A model generated the notes under the pieces. That model saw only the letters and a program-made list of their open reading frames with translations. It was not told the DNA's origin and searched no databases. A stretch of 64,000 bases of DNA, taken from Butyriboletus loyo (Eukaryota; Basidiomycota; Agaricomycetes; Boletales; Boletaceae). Location of the stretch: positions 1 to 64,000 of the forward strand of contig JBBPSI010000034.1 of assembly GCA_038093515.1 (NCBI GenBank). The letters run 5' to 3'. A program made the translations under genes and the position numbers. Shown piece after piece: positions 47,677 through 58,684 of the stretch (the first letter of the stretch is position 1; every line of letters starts with the position of its first letter).

Positions 47677-50071
47677 TCGTCCTTCGGCACGTTCGCGCAC
47701 ACCTATCTGGTATTCCTCTGGGTCTTGTCCCGTATTTTCTTTTCAGCCCGAGTTGGATTTTTCCTCCCGAGCGCAATTGGTAACATAATATCGCATCCGC
47801 ATCTCATCGACGCCACACCTATTATACCTCTTTGCATTGGTCGGTGGCGCCCCCTGTACTCTTGAATAACCCCAGGCGCAATCACATACGTCGACTCTAT
47901 CACGTTTCATATGTCGTTTGTACGACTTCCACGCCGACATCCACACTACGATACATCGCTGTCTCACGAGTTATCGAGTCCACGCATCTACTAGCACGAT
48001 CACCCTACTTATAGTTATTCTCAGCGATAGACTGATAATATATCTCTGTGAGAGGTTTACATCTTCTCTAATCAGTTTTCTATTCTTGCATGACAACTCG
48101 TTCGATAGGGGTGCAGGAGCTTTTGCATAGAAAGCATTTCTATGATTTGACAGAAAGAGATTATGATGAGCACGTCAACTTTGATCTCCTTTTCTATGAT
48201 GTGCATCGAATTCTGACCGCTTGAACCACGCGTCAAGGATCGTGAACCTGGATGAAGAACCCGAGTAAACACTCACCATCACCAGTTGAAGTGCTGCGCT
48301 GTAACCTGAGATCATTCCGCATCCCCGAAAAAACGTGATGGGGAGACTACAGGAGAATGTTTAGCAGACTCACAATGAAACGAGCGTACCTTGCTGCATG
48401 TTCCCAATACCACATCGAGCGTTTTCACACCGACGTTGTCCCAATAGCTGGACGACGATCAGATAAATATCGACTCATGATGGATGTGATGGATGAACGA
48501 TGCGACATGCACGTCGATCAGACCTTTAAGTTGCGTTGCGGGAACTTTTGGACGTCACGCTCGGTAGTCTTGGAATCAAAGGCAACGTCCTCTCCCCAGA
48601 TTCCTTCATAAACGCAACTTTATGATCATCGCCCAACTGCGACTTTCGAGGTCGTCGCGCCTGGCGAGCAGGGGACGCATGATCCGACCGCGCCCGCGCC
48701 CGCACCGGTCGTTATGAAGGCGACTTTTTTTTATTACTCGCGGAACATCCCGTAGGAGTGACCGCCTGCTTTCAAAGGTGGGACAAAAGACGACGCATAT
48801 GCCATCATTCTCCAGCCTGAAATGCCAGAACGTGTGTCATGTTCAGCGTGCAAAGGGAGGTGGGAACAGAGATGCCCACGCTGTCCCCAGCTTGCAGGGT
48901 GCCTAATGCAGGGCCAGATCACGACGCCAATTGCCCGGCGAACCGACTGCACGGACGCAAAGCTCACCCGCAGCACATGATTTCGAAGGTCGCGCAGCTC
49001 TTACGCGGCCTCTCGCTGTGTAGGGATCTATGGATACCACCCACGTTTTCGAACGAAAACCACCCGTCAGAGGTGCATTCTCAAGGCCGATTACGGTCCA
49101 GGTCCGTGTCATAAACGTTCGTTTGACCAGGGACGGGATAACCCGTGTCGGCATGCGCGGAAAAAAAAAAAAAGGTATGATCCATCGTCAAACTTGAGCT
49201 CGTTGTTGACCGATCTGTGGGAACCTCGTTTGAATTACCCGACGAGCGTTGGTGGTGGGGGGACATTTTCATGTGCGGCCTCGGGAGAGAGATAGGCTCG
49301 GAATTGGCGTGCGGTTTCAAGACAACGAGATTTGTCTCGAGCCCAAGCGCCAATTCCGAGTCCCCCGTACATATATAATGTATTTTTTATTATAATACCC
49401 TCAACTTGAAGCGATCGGCGGTACCGAATCGGCTGAGGTTCGCCTGTTCCGAAATGTCAAGTATGATAGATGACGGTCGGTCGAGCGCCGTCACGGCGGT
49501 CGGAACCTTGCAGACGAAGAGTTCGGCTCCGGGCTCTACCAGGAACAGGACGTCATAAATATTAATGACGCCAACGAACTGCCAAGTCCTAGTCAGGAAG
49601 ATATGTTGGAATGCCGAACGGGATTGAGCAACTACTGGCAGAGTATGCGGGCTGGCAATTGATTGGGAGCCGAATTGCCACTGTGACGCTAGTTATATGC
49701 CATCAGCCACTGCCACCGCCAGCGCAATTGATCATCGACTGTCGCCAGTCCTGAAAGTCCAAATGTGCACCGAGATTTGCAGATGTGACCACCTCGGCGA
49801 AGAGATTTGCATTCAAGTTTATTGGAAATCGAGACCAAGCAGGTAAGGATCAACAAGTTGATACTGTCCATATGTGAGAATGTGGCAACTTGTACTTTTG
49901 CTCTCGTAAAACATCATAACATAATTTATAGAGTCAAAGCAGTTTTGAGTGATCACAGAATCCAAGTTTACAAGCATACAGAGGTATAAAGAAATTGGTC
50001 AACAAACATTGTCATTTCATGCTGTTCCTTTGCCCCCACTTCAGCCTTCAACACAACCCAGCCCCAGATAG
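47677..50071. other. 2.4-kb gene-free stretch
   Basis: No gene is supported in this largest empty interval. Short frames occur on both strands without family resemblance. It contains a 13-bp A run at 49161-49173, an AT-rich patch at 49370-49400, and a 13-bp inverted repeat listed separately. The right 400 bases fall in composition toward the AT-rich gene that follows. It may hold decayed mobile DNA, but no terminal repeats were found. Confidence 0.45.
49297..49360. repeat. inverted repeat CTCGGAATTGGCG with 38-nt loop
   Basis: Arms at 49297-49309 and 49348-49360 are perfect 13-bp complements and would form a stem. It is not followed by a T run and lies far from gene ends, so a terminator role is unlikely. 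A related GAATTGCC word recurs near 49672. Confidence 0.65.
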
Positions 50072-51515
50072 TTAGCCACTGCCTTGGAGTCCATGAAAGC
50101 GCATAGCCTTGAAGCGTTGAAGAAAATTGTCCAAGATTTTACCAGCAAGCACAATGCTCTCCTCTTCTGTAGAGTTGTCACAGGTCTCAAGGACCCTGGA
50201 AATTGCTTTTATAAGACCTGTAATATGTTCCTCCTCATATGTGACCTTGTTTTTCTGTTGGTCAATGTCCTTCAACAGCTTGAGCAAGTCTGGAACATCT
50301 GCTGTGAAGATCTAAGTGGATTGTCAATGATATAACTTCATGAGAAAAAAAACTGATGCTTACAGGTTCATCACCAAATAGTTCAAATTCCAGCTGTTGT
50401 TTGCGAACATCACAAATATACCTTAGATTGTTTGTCCACCTCAGAACACTTTTCAAGAATTTTGACTGTGTTACACCTCTGGTATCCAAATAGCCTGCTG
50501 TTGTTTGACTGTTTGAGACAGCAATGCCCATCTTGTGATTCAGATAAAGAGTAGACAATCTTGCTTTGGATGGAAGAATGGAAGGTTTCTTGGAGGCTTT
50601 TGGAAGAAAGATATCATAGGGTTTTTTCTTTTTTTTCTGCCCTGTATTGGAGATTGGTTTGGCTGAAAAGTATAATGTTAGAAGAAAATATTTGAATTGG
50701 AATATAAAATACATACCTTTGTTAGAAGCATTGTTGTTGGCAGAAACCTGTCCAGAGGTGTATGTAACAGTATTGCCATTCAAAAGTGTTGAGATATTTG
50801 TATCAAAGAATATAATTGAGTTGTTTTGGCCTATAGCAAAGTTAGAAGGCAGGGGAAATTAGATATTTGAGACTACTATACCTAAAGCAGAACTGTTCAC
50901 GGATGGAACATCAACTTCCATAGTCTCCAAAGTATATGTGTTTCCAGTAGCTGATATAAAGTATAATTAGATTGTTTGATAGATCATATAAAATTCTATT
51001 TACCATTTTGACTTGATACATCCATTTCACTTGCAGTAAACATACCAGCATTTTGCATGCTGTTAGCTGAGTTTGACTGTTTTCTTTCAGCACCTGACTT
51101 GAGCTCAGGTAACTGATTGGTAGGATCCTATGACATATCATTTTGTCAAACCAATTATAACTTGCCACTATGTTATACTTACCTGTACAGGAACTGGTAT
51201 ACCAAGTTGACAATGTGAAACACCAGGGCTTGGATGATATTGAGCCATGTGCCTTGTGTTGACATGCATGGCCAACTTCTGCTCCTTCAGTGGGCTTGCA
51301 TTGTCATTGACATGCTTGATTGGAGAGCAAGGGATATCATTATTGAGAATGATATACCTTTTGCCCAGCAAGTGGTTGCATGCATGGCCATCTGATCTAG
51401 TAATGTTAAACATGGACTGATGAATACTAGATGGGCCTGAAGCAGGCAGAGTAGCATTAACCCCAGATTGCTCATAGGGCTTGCAGTTTGGTATGGAATC
51501 ATCACCAGAATACAT
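50072..51515 (-). CDS. AT-rich lineage-specific gene of unknown function
   Basis: Seven exons join cleanly in frame on the minus strand with GT-AG introns of about 45-55 nt, starting MYSGDDSIPNCKPYEQSG and ending at TAA 50072-50074. No lesion is seen. The protein of about 370 residues is rich in Asn, Ser and Lys. Its N-terminal half looks disordered. A basic stretch (GQKKKKKPYDIFLPKASKK) leads into a folded-looking region with GYLDTRGVTQSKFLKSVLRW and NNLRYICDVRKQQLEFEL, and the last exon is helical (QKNKVTYEEEHITGLIKAIS). I recognise no family. The whole unit is visibly more AT-rich than neighbouring genes, suggesting later arrival or relaxed history. A TATATAAAG box lies about 100 bases upstream of the start. 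Confidence 0.7.
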
Positions 51516-51614
51516 GGTGGGTATATGAATGTAAAAGTTTTCACAAAGAAAGCTTGAGTGGGAAGATGAGAGTTGGATCCAAAGAGAAATTCCAAAATTC
51601 CCTGCAGCTGCAGC

Positions 51615-51623
51615 CTTTATATA
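51615..51623 (-). promoter_or_regulatory. TATA box of the AT-rich gene
   Basis: On the minus strand the sequence reads TATATAAAG, 100 bases before the ATG at 51515. It is the clearest TATA element beside any gene in this window. Confidence 0.5.
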
Positions 51624-52385
51624 CATCGTCGGAGTTTGAAAATACTTGTACACTTAATCAGCCATTGATGTGTTATTACAAATCATGCCATGACGAATTG
51701 CATCGCCATGGATGCACGGTTGGATGCATGGATCAAATATTCAGGGGTTGATGGGACAGCCATGTTGAGGGAAAAAAGGATAAACGTCACAACTCGCAGG
51801 CCGGAGCGGGAGTGTGGTGCACAACTCGTGTGTGAAACCGTAGCTTTGATATGTGAGAAAAAATTAGGGTTTCGTCGAGGTGCGACAACAAGCGCTGTCA
51901 ATTTGAAAGAGCCGAAGCTTATTAACATTCTGGGCAGTACCAGAGAGCATTGGTGAACGTGGAGTGGATGGAAGGGGTCCGAAGAGTGCAAGCACGTTGC
52001 TTGGCGGTGAATCAGAAAGGTGTGCATGTTGCAAGTGGTGATTGGATGTCGCAACAAGACGGTAGAGAAACGGAAGGGTGGGTTGAAGAGACCCTGAGTG
52101 ATAGCAGGGACAAACGTGCGCAAGGACCCGTGGCACCGCGTGGCATCGTGGCCACAATAGAAAAGTCCGGACGTAAGAAGGGATGATGGCGGCTGCTTCC
52201 TGACTGCTATCGAGGTGTGTCTGTGTCTCTTCGACGTCGTCTTTGCTGAACGACGACGCAGACGATGTCGAATGGTGCTGCTGAGTCATCTGAGACCAAA
52301 TAACTCTATAGCACGTGTGTCTGGTCCATCGTCATATTCTGCCTGAAATTTATTGCAGCTCGTCGCTCTGATCCTCACCCATATC
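51624..52385. other. interval before KCS1, gene uncertain
   Basis: About 760 bases between two divergent genes. A minus-strand frame (51864-52289, MTQQHHSTSSASSF and on) has an ordinary start but no family resemblance and no convincing second exon; it may be a truncated gene or the antisense leader of KCS1. I do not call it. Confidence 0.4.
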
Positions 52386-55300
52386 ATGCACCCGACACAG
52401 CCCGGACACGCACATCTCCCCTTTTGCTTTCCTCCTTCTCCACCTCCCTCCGCCGATGCCACCGCCCCCTCTTCCCCTCGCTCACAACCTCCTCTCCTCC
52501 CCTTCCCCGCACCCGACACCATCCATCCCACCCGTGCCCTCACCCTCCCCCCCTCCCCCCGCGATCCCATCTCCATTCGTCCCCTCCAACACCACGCTCC
52601 TCGCCGCTATTCAGCCTCCTCTTCCTCCTCTTCTTCCGACCACTGTCCATCCCCGCCGCTCCCAACTGCCGGCATCCGTCGAAAGGTCGCCGAATCCCTC
52701 CAGCTATTCAGAGAGTCCGAGGAAAGACCTGCATACATCCCAACGTCTCCAACGGCCCTTGCCACCCGCCGCCTTACAACCTCCCACCCAAACGACGGCG
52801 TTGCAGAAGCGAGATTTGAATTTGTGAAGCGAGCAGATTGGCCTGATCCGGAAACCGCTGCCCTTCGAAGAGAACGCAGCTCAACCGGTTTGGAGAATGT
52901 TAGAACCCGTGAAAGCATCGACTCACAGACCAAAAGAGATCCTGACTTCCTCCCTCCACCTTCCCTCGCCCATGATTCTCCTTTCTCCGACCCATCTCTT
53001 TGGCGGAAGGACCTTTCCCGCCAAGACGCGATTATCCGCGGCAGGCGAAGACGGCGAGCATCCGATATATCCACCTTCCACCCGCAACCTAACTCTCCTG
53101 AGCCTTCGCTTATTACTGTCCCCCAATCTCCCTGCATTCGACCCCGCTCTCGAGCTTACCCCCCTTCTCCCTCGCCGTCTCGCTCACCCACCGATCGGAT
53201 ACCTCCATTGGCGCTGTATAATTCTGCCATAAATGTTGCTGTGACCGATGAGCCTCACTTGTCAGAATTGAGCAGCACATACCTTACCAATTTCAATCTG
53301 CCCCACTCGCGGTCATCCACTCCTACATATATTTCGCCTCACGCATCTATAATCGCTCCACTTCGCCCTGTGCCTTCATCACCCAGTCGCTCTTATTCGC
53401 CATGGTCCACTGACGACGAGTCTGCTTGGGAAACCTCATCAATGACTTCCGAAATCTCTACCACGTCTGGAACTTCGGAACACCCGCTTTCGCTTTCGCA
53501 GGTCGCAGATGCATCAATTGGTTCGCTTGACGAAGGAGATAAGATTCGAGGATCTCTCGTCCCTACATCGGAGGGTGACGCCGGTTCTCGTGGCTCCAAC
53601 CTTTGGAACGCAGACTCCTTGAACATGGTATACGGAGGTTCGGAGGAAAGCCTTCCCCACATCCCCTTGCGCCCTTTCCGCAACCAGGTTGGTGGTCACA
53701 GCGCTATCTACAAATTTACCAAAAGAGCTGTATGCAAGGTCAGTGTATTGTACGCGCAATATCGTTTAACTAACATCAACCATGCCAGCCTCTCGTTTCG
53801 CGAGAGAATCAATTCTATGAAGTGGTTGAGCGAGAAACCCCACCGCTCCTCGGCTTCATCCCGCGATATCTGGGGGTCATGTTGGTGACGTACCGACGCG
53901 TCCTCAAGGGCTCCCCAACACCTCCCAGCACAGAGCCATCCGCTTCGTTCCCCGTCTCTGTATCACACTTTGCTGGTTCTGTCGTACAGAGGACCATCAG
54001 CGAACCTTACTACTCATTCAGCAACGCAACTTTGGAGCATGCCAGCCTTAGTGAGGGTGTTGGATCAGAGATGACAATCGAAGAAGCAGAGTTGCCTGAG
54101 GTCGCGCTGGATCGTAACCGCCATATCATCCCAAAATGGCTGCTCCACCGGGACTACCTTCACGATCGTACATCCTGTCACGCCGGGTCGCTAAGACCCG
54201 GCTTGGGTTCCCGTCAACGTTTGCACTCGACGCAACTCTCTGGTGCAACGGCATCGAGTCCAGCGTTAATACAGAATCAGGACGCTGTGAAGTCAAGTCA
54301 GTCGAGTCCCAAGCAACTCCCTCTCACCCGGCAACCTACGATTCCGCTTGATGATGGTGATCCGTGCTACACGGGAACTACGCCACGGGCTGCCTCCTCT
54401 TTTGTGGACCCTAGGACTGCGTGGGGGATAATTACATCGGATGCCCCTCAAGCTAGCCGGCCTGGCCTTCGTCCATTCTACTCGGAACTGGCCATCAGCC
54501 CACAACGGTCTCCACCTAGCTGGTTTGGAGGCACCGGTTCCACGACCGTGAATACCAAGCTAAAGGACCATATCTTCAGCACTATCTTGCGTCGTTTCCA
54601 TCGTCGTTGCAAACCCCGGTGGCTGAATGACTCGCATACGGAGGACGAAAGGGTGGTGTCTTCGCAGCAGGGACACGCGCTACCAGTATCAGTATCTCCG
54701 CGACCGCGCTCGACGTCCCGCAAGCAGTATGTAGGTTCGATTGAACGACTCAAAGATCAGGGAAATAATGGTTGCACCTCGGCTGTCCGAAGGGTGCGAA
54801 GCGACGGCGAGATGGGTCACAATGGACGGAACAGCTCTTTTGACATAGACTATAATAAGCTGGATGACATTGTGGACCAGGGACGGTCAGACTTAGCACT
54901 GGACAGCGAGGATAGGATCCGACCTTTGTTTACTCGGCGAAGATCCCGCTCACGATCTGTAGATTCACCCCCTGTCTATGTGTCTTGTGCACCACCACCG
55001 AATCGGCCGATTTCGTCAAGCAGAAGCCCTAATTCCGTACCGCGTCAGCATCACTTCATTCTCATGGAGGACTTGACGGGGCGTCTGAAGCGCTCCTGTG
55101 TGTTGGATTTGAAGATGGGAACTAGGCAGTATGGCATGGATGCTGTTCCATTGAAGAAGAAAAGTCAGCGCAAGAAATGTGACCGGACGACGAGCCGTCC
55201 GCTCGGTGTCCGTGTGTGTGGCATGCAGGTGCATTTTTATCGCGCTACTGAAGCGCGCAAGTGCTGACTTACTCTCACAGGTCTGGAACGACGCCACACA

Positions 55301-56111
55301 ATCTTACGTTACTCAAGATAAATATATGGGCCGTGACATTCGTGCGGAAGAGTTTCCATCATTGCTTGCCTCTTTCCTATACGACGGCGAGCGTCTCCTC
55401 GTTTGGCACATTCCAATTTTGCTTCAAAAGCTGTACATACTCGCTCGCATCATCAGTCGCCTGAAAGGCTTCCGGTTTTATGGCTGCAGTCTCCTCCTAA
55501 TATACGATGGAGATCGCGATGCCCAGGAGGCTTTTCGAGTGTCGGCTCTGGAACACCCGTCGTCGCGGAGTAAGCGTGGGGAATCACTGGAACGGTCGCA
55601 AACGCGATCCAGGAGTCAGGTCGCAGCCCGCTCATCTCTACGGCGCACACACAGTGAAGATCTGCTTTTTGGACCTGTATGCAAACGCTCCGGAGGAAAG
55701 CGGAAACGCGGAGAAGTCAACGTTCGTATTGTTGATTTTGCGCACACCACCACTGGACGGGACTGGGCTCCACACCCACCTCTTCCGGACCGGCCGGTAA
55801 TCCAGCAGGTGTCGAGTTCCAAAGGGTACGAAGCCGAGGTTGACGCAGACAATGGTGTCATCTATGCTCGCTTTCCACCGCATTATCCTAAAGAACCTGA
55901 CCGCGGGTTCTTGTTTGGCTTGAAAAATATAACGGAGACTTTGGAGAAGATTTGGAATGATGAGCGAATGCGGCGCATCAAAGTTTCTCGGGACGACTCT
56001 TCAGTCGATGCTTCGCAACTCCCTCCGCTAGTTACAGAGGGTAAGGAAATTTTTAACGAAATTTTCGGTCCACTGGATCCTGGCGAGGATCCAGGGATGC
56101 TATCCACGTGA
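52386..56111 (+). CDS. KCS1: inositol hexakisphosphate kinase Kcs1
   Basis: Makes inositol pyrophosphates (5-InsP7) that tune phosphate signalling and telomere and stress responses. Three exons split by introns at 53739-53788 and 55229-55280 encode 1207 residues. The first ~430 are Ser/Pro-rich and disordered, as in fungal Kcs1. The kinase begins with [20 protein letters not shown] and [17 protein letters not shown], is interrupted by a long ~370-residue insertion, and resumes with [20 protein letters not shown], carrying the catalytic PxxxDxKxG-like signature as [12 protein letters not shown]. The ATP/inositol motifs [10 protein letters not shown] and VRIVDFAH follow near the C-terminus. The start at 52386 is the first ATG; the frame upstream begins with TTG. 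No lesion is seen. Confidence 0.93.
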
Positions 56112-56539
56112 GTCAGGCTGCCTCGTTACAATACTAGCGCTGCCCGCAACGATGTTACTTGTCGGTGTTCATTGATGCATTTGCCCTCCCCTTACATGTC
56201 ATCGTTCGTATCCGCACTTTGTGTAGACATGTCTAACGTTGTATCGTATCCTTTGTTTTTCCAATCGGGGGGGCGTTCGTGACTCGTTTCACTCTTCCCT
56301 CACCCATGTCTTTAATTCCGACCTACATTTTTGCATTGTTACGAACAATGCTCGTTGTCTAATGCAATCACTGATTCCTGCAAGAATTAAATCATATGAT
56401 CTATCAGGATGTATTAATGCTGAATTGGATGGTTGCAGGCTAGGCAATGGAGGTACAGGGTGACCAGGAGGATCTGAGAAGGTGGTTCTACTGACGGAGT
56501 ATCACACCTGCACAACCATGCATCTACAACGAAGACCCG
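56112..56539. other. convergent intergenic region
   Basis: About 430 bases holding the 3' ends of KCS1 and QCR9. No gene is seen. Confidence 0.6.
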
Positions 56540-56890
56540 TTACGAGTCGTCGCTTTGGACATAGTTGGCACGGATGTCCTTCCATTGGCGCTGGTAGAAA
56601 CCTCGTCAGCGCGTGCGACAAGTAGCACTGCTGCGACTCACGCCCTTGTTCCAGTTGTCCCAGAATGACTGGACACCGACATCGAAACTGACACCAAACG
56701 CGAACGCGCCAGCAAAGATGCCGGTAATGAAGATACCTGCAAAATTTGAACTGAGTTTTGTGTTGAGGAGCAGTCGAACGAACCACGTACTGTTTCGCTT
56801 CGCAACCGTATTGTAGAATGCAGTGGAGAGCTGAGAGAAGGAGATTTAATGAAACATTTTCACTTTGCAAGGGCCACCACATACCGCCAT
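56540..56890 (-). CDS. QCR9: ubiquinol-cytochrome c reductase subunit 9
   Basis: A small single-span subunit of mitochondrial respiratory complex III. Four exons. The first has only six bases (ATG GCG, 56890-56885). The second encodes LSTAFYNTVAKRN and the third IFITGIFAGAFAFGVSFDVG, the membrane helix, and then VQSFWDNWNKG. The fourth encodes RQWKDIRANYVQSDDS. The order helix, then WDNWNKGRQWKDIR is diagnostic of QCR9. The reading frame is visible only after splicing, since every exon is very short. It is divergent from the mitoribosomal uS11m gene, 106 bases apart. Confidence 0.9.
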
Positions 56891-56996
56891 GTTGTTTTCG
56901 GAGGAATCTGGGGAGAAGAGGTTTCCGGTGATGTCCGAAATTGAAGCGTTCAGGCTGACATTCCCACGACAGGTCTTTCAGAGGTTGGACTACAAA

Positions 56997-57608
56997 ATGG
57001 TCTTCCGATGGGCCTCCTCACTGCGGACTGCTCGACTGGCCCTGCAAAGCCCGTCGCGTCCAAACGCAGCTTCCTTCAGGGCCATTTCGCTGTTCCCAGA
57101 CACCACCTCCGCTCGTCCGACTCCACCACACTTGGAATTCCCCCCAATAGGACCCAATCCTTATGACGCCGTCCCAAATCCCCTGACGCGCTCCAAACTG
57201 TTCGCTCAGGCGTCCAAAACGATGGCACCCCTTCCAAAATACCACTTCCATGGGATTTTTTCGAGGAACAACACAAAGGTGTATCTCTGTGGACCGGATG
57301 GAACACTCTTACCGCAAGGTTGGTGGAGCGGTGGTAGTTGCGGGTTCAAGGGTGCGAACCGCAAGTCGCACGAGGCAGGATATCAGTGTGCGATGCATGC
57401 CTTTCGGCGGTTGGAGGAAGTCATCAAAGAAAAGGGCCGCATATCGCTTGTGTTGCACTTTGCAGGGTTTGGAAAGGGCAGGTTTGCTGTTGAAGGCGTG
57501 TTCTTGACGAGCGAGGGGGACAAGATACGACCGCTAGTCCTCGAAGTGGAGGACAGAACGAGGATAAAGATAGGTGGGACAAGGTCAAAGAAGAAGAGAC
57601 GGGTATAG
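56997..57608 (+). CDS. MRPS18: mitochondrial small-subunit ribosomal protein uS11m
   Basis: A single-exon 203-residue protein. A basic, Ser/Arg-rich N-terminus (MVFRWASSLRTARLALQSPS) suits mitochondrial import. The uS11 domain follows: YHFHGIFSRNNTKVYLCGPD with WSGGSCGFKGANRKSHEAGY, AMHAFRRLEEV and the C-terminal LVLHFAGFGKGRFAVEGVFL with a KIRPLVLEVEDRTRIKIGGT end and a Lys/Arg tail. In the family it binds the 3' end of small rRNA at the platform. It is head to head with QCR9, so two nuclear genes for mitochondrial complexes share one 106-bp 5' region. Confidence 0.9.
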   Translation: MVFRWASSLRTARLALQSPSRPNAASFRAISLFPDTTSARPTPPHLEFPPIGPNPYDAVPNPLTRSKLFAQASKTMAPLPKYHFHGIFSRNNTKVYLCGPDGTLLPQGWWSGGSCGFKGANRKSHEAGYQCAMHAFRRLEEVIKEKGRISLVLHFAGFGKGRFAVEGVFLTSEGDKIRPLVLEVEDRTRIKIGGTRSKKKRRV

Positions 57609-57795
57609 GCAGGTACGGAGACTGTTGTTTCTTTCATTCTGCAAAGTTGACAGCCTTTGCTTTTCCCCCGCTAGCATCTTAGTAGATTGAACTCGTGCGA
57701 GGTGCACTCGACGTTGCTTTGTTGGCATCATATTAGTACCAACTCTGTCTCATGAATGGTATACAACTCCGATAATATTATTTCTTCTGCATACC

Positions 57796-58548
57796 TCAGG
57801 CGGTGAAAAATGGATCAGACAGATATTTTTCATAGCCTGGCCTTGCTAACGAATTAAGGGATACTCTCTTGTCAGTTTCTATGTCGTCTATGAGCGCCTC
57901 TGTTCCCTCGAATTAATATTTGGACGTTGCTCTTCGGAAGTGACGGACTTGCCTCGGGAGATGTAATCGAGCTCGGGACGGATGTATCCCAGTACGAGTG
58001 CCTTCAACTTGCACCCATAAAAGTCGGAATTGAACTTGTGCATGATATGGATTTCCTGGATGCAAGTATTTGAGCAACAGACTTTGCGAAAACATGCGGT
58101 GCGTACTGCCGTCATCCGCTGGTTCTTGTAAAATGGATTCCAGCCCAAACTCATTACCATGGGCAACACGACAAGGTCTTCGGTTGGCAACTCGGACGGT
58201 CGTTCGTTCACGGGGTACACACGAGCATATCCATAGTATACTCCCGGCTTGGCGATGCTAGCCATGTGCGTGATGGACTCGTCGGGCAGGTTGGCTAAAA
58301 ATGTGGCCGTAAGGAATGAGATTATAGAGGGAGACAGGGAACCCACCAGTTGGACACCCAAGGTCCTTGCTCCCTCTTCCAAAGCCATGTTGTACAGCTC
58401 CCTCGAGTCGGATTGGGTATGGGTCCTCCGGGGTATCAGGCCCCACAGTGTCTGGTCTGCTGATGCGGAATGAGCCGGTCTTCAGCACTGGGGGAGCCGC
58501 AGGTTTTGGTAATGCCTCGGATACTGGCGTAAACAAGAGTTGGCCCAT
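57796..58548 (-). CDS. FMN1: riboflavin kinase
   Basis: Phosphorylates riboflavin to FMN. Four exons (58548-58347, 58294-58107, 58055-57953, 57899-57796) sum to 198 residues. Motifs are [20 protein letters not shown] followed by GCPTANLP (ATP/flavin loop), [39 protein letters not shown] and [20 protein letters not shown]. The last intron begins with GCAAGT, a GC-AG intron. Reading through it instead gives a stop at 57888 and would lose the normal C-terminus [18 protein letters not shown]. The restored length and ending fit the family well. It is divergent from TAF8, 136 bases apart. Confidence 0.93.
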
Positions 58549-58684
58549 GGCGTCTAATTCTATCTAGTATCTCTAAGCGACGAGGAGGAGGAGAAAGATG
58601 GAAGAAAAGGTTGACCCACACTTGCCGCGGTTGTCGCACGGGCTTGTTCCTCATCCTATCGCTGACTCGCAGACACTGCCCACC

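Noticed and set aside
49297..49360. Hairpin as a transcription terminator
   Set aside because: Eukaryotic context, no T run and far from gene ends.
51864..52289. Minus-strand frame beginning MTQQHHSTSSASS
   Set aside because: Low-complexity start then unrelated composition, no homology recalled and no second exon; could be chance.
57888..58388. FMN1 ending at 57888
   Set aside because: The tail read there is intron; the GC-AG splice gives the normal riboflavin kinase end at 57796.
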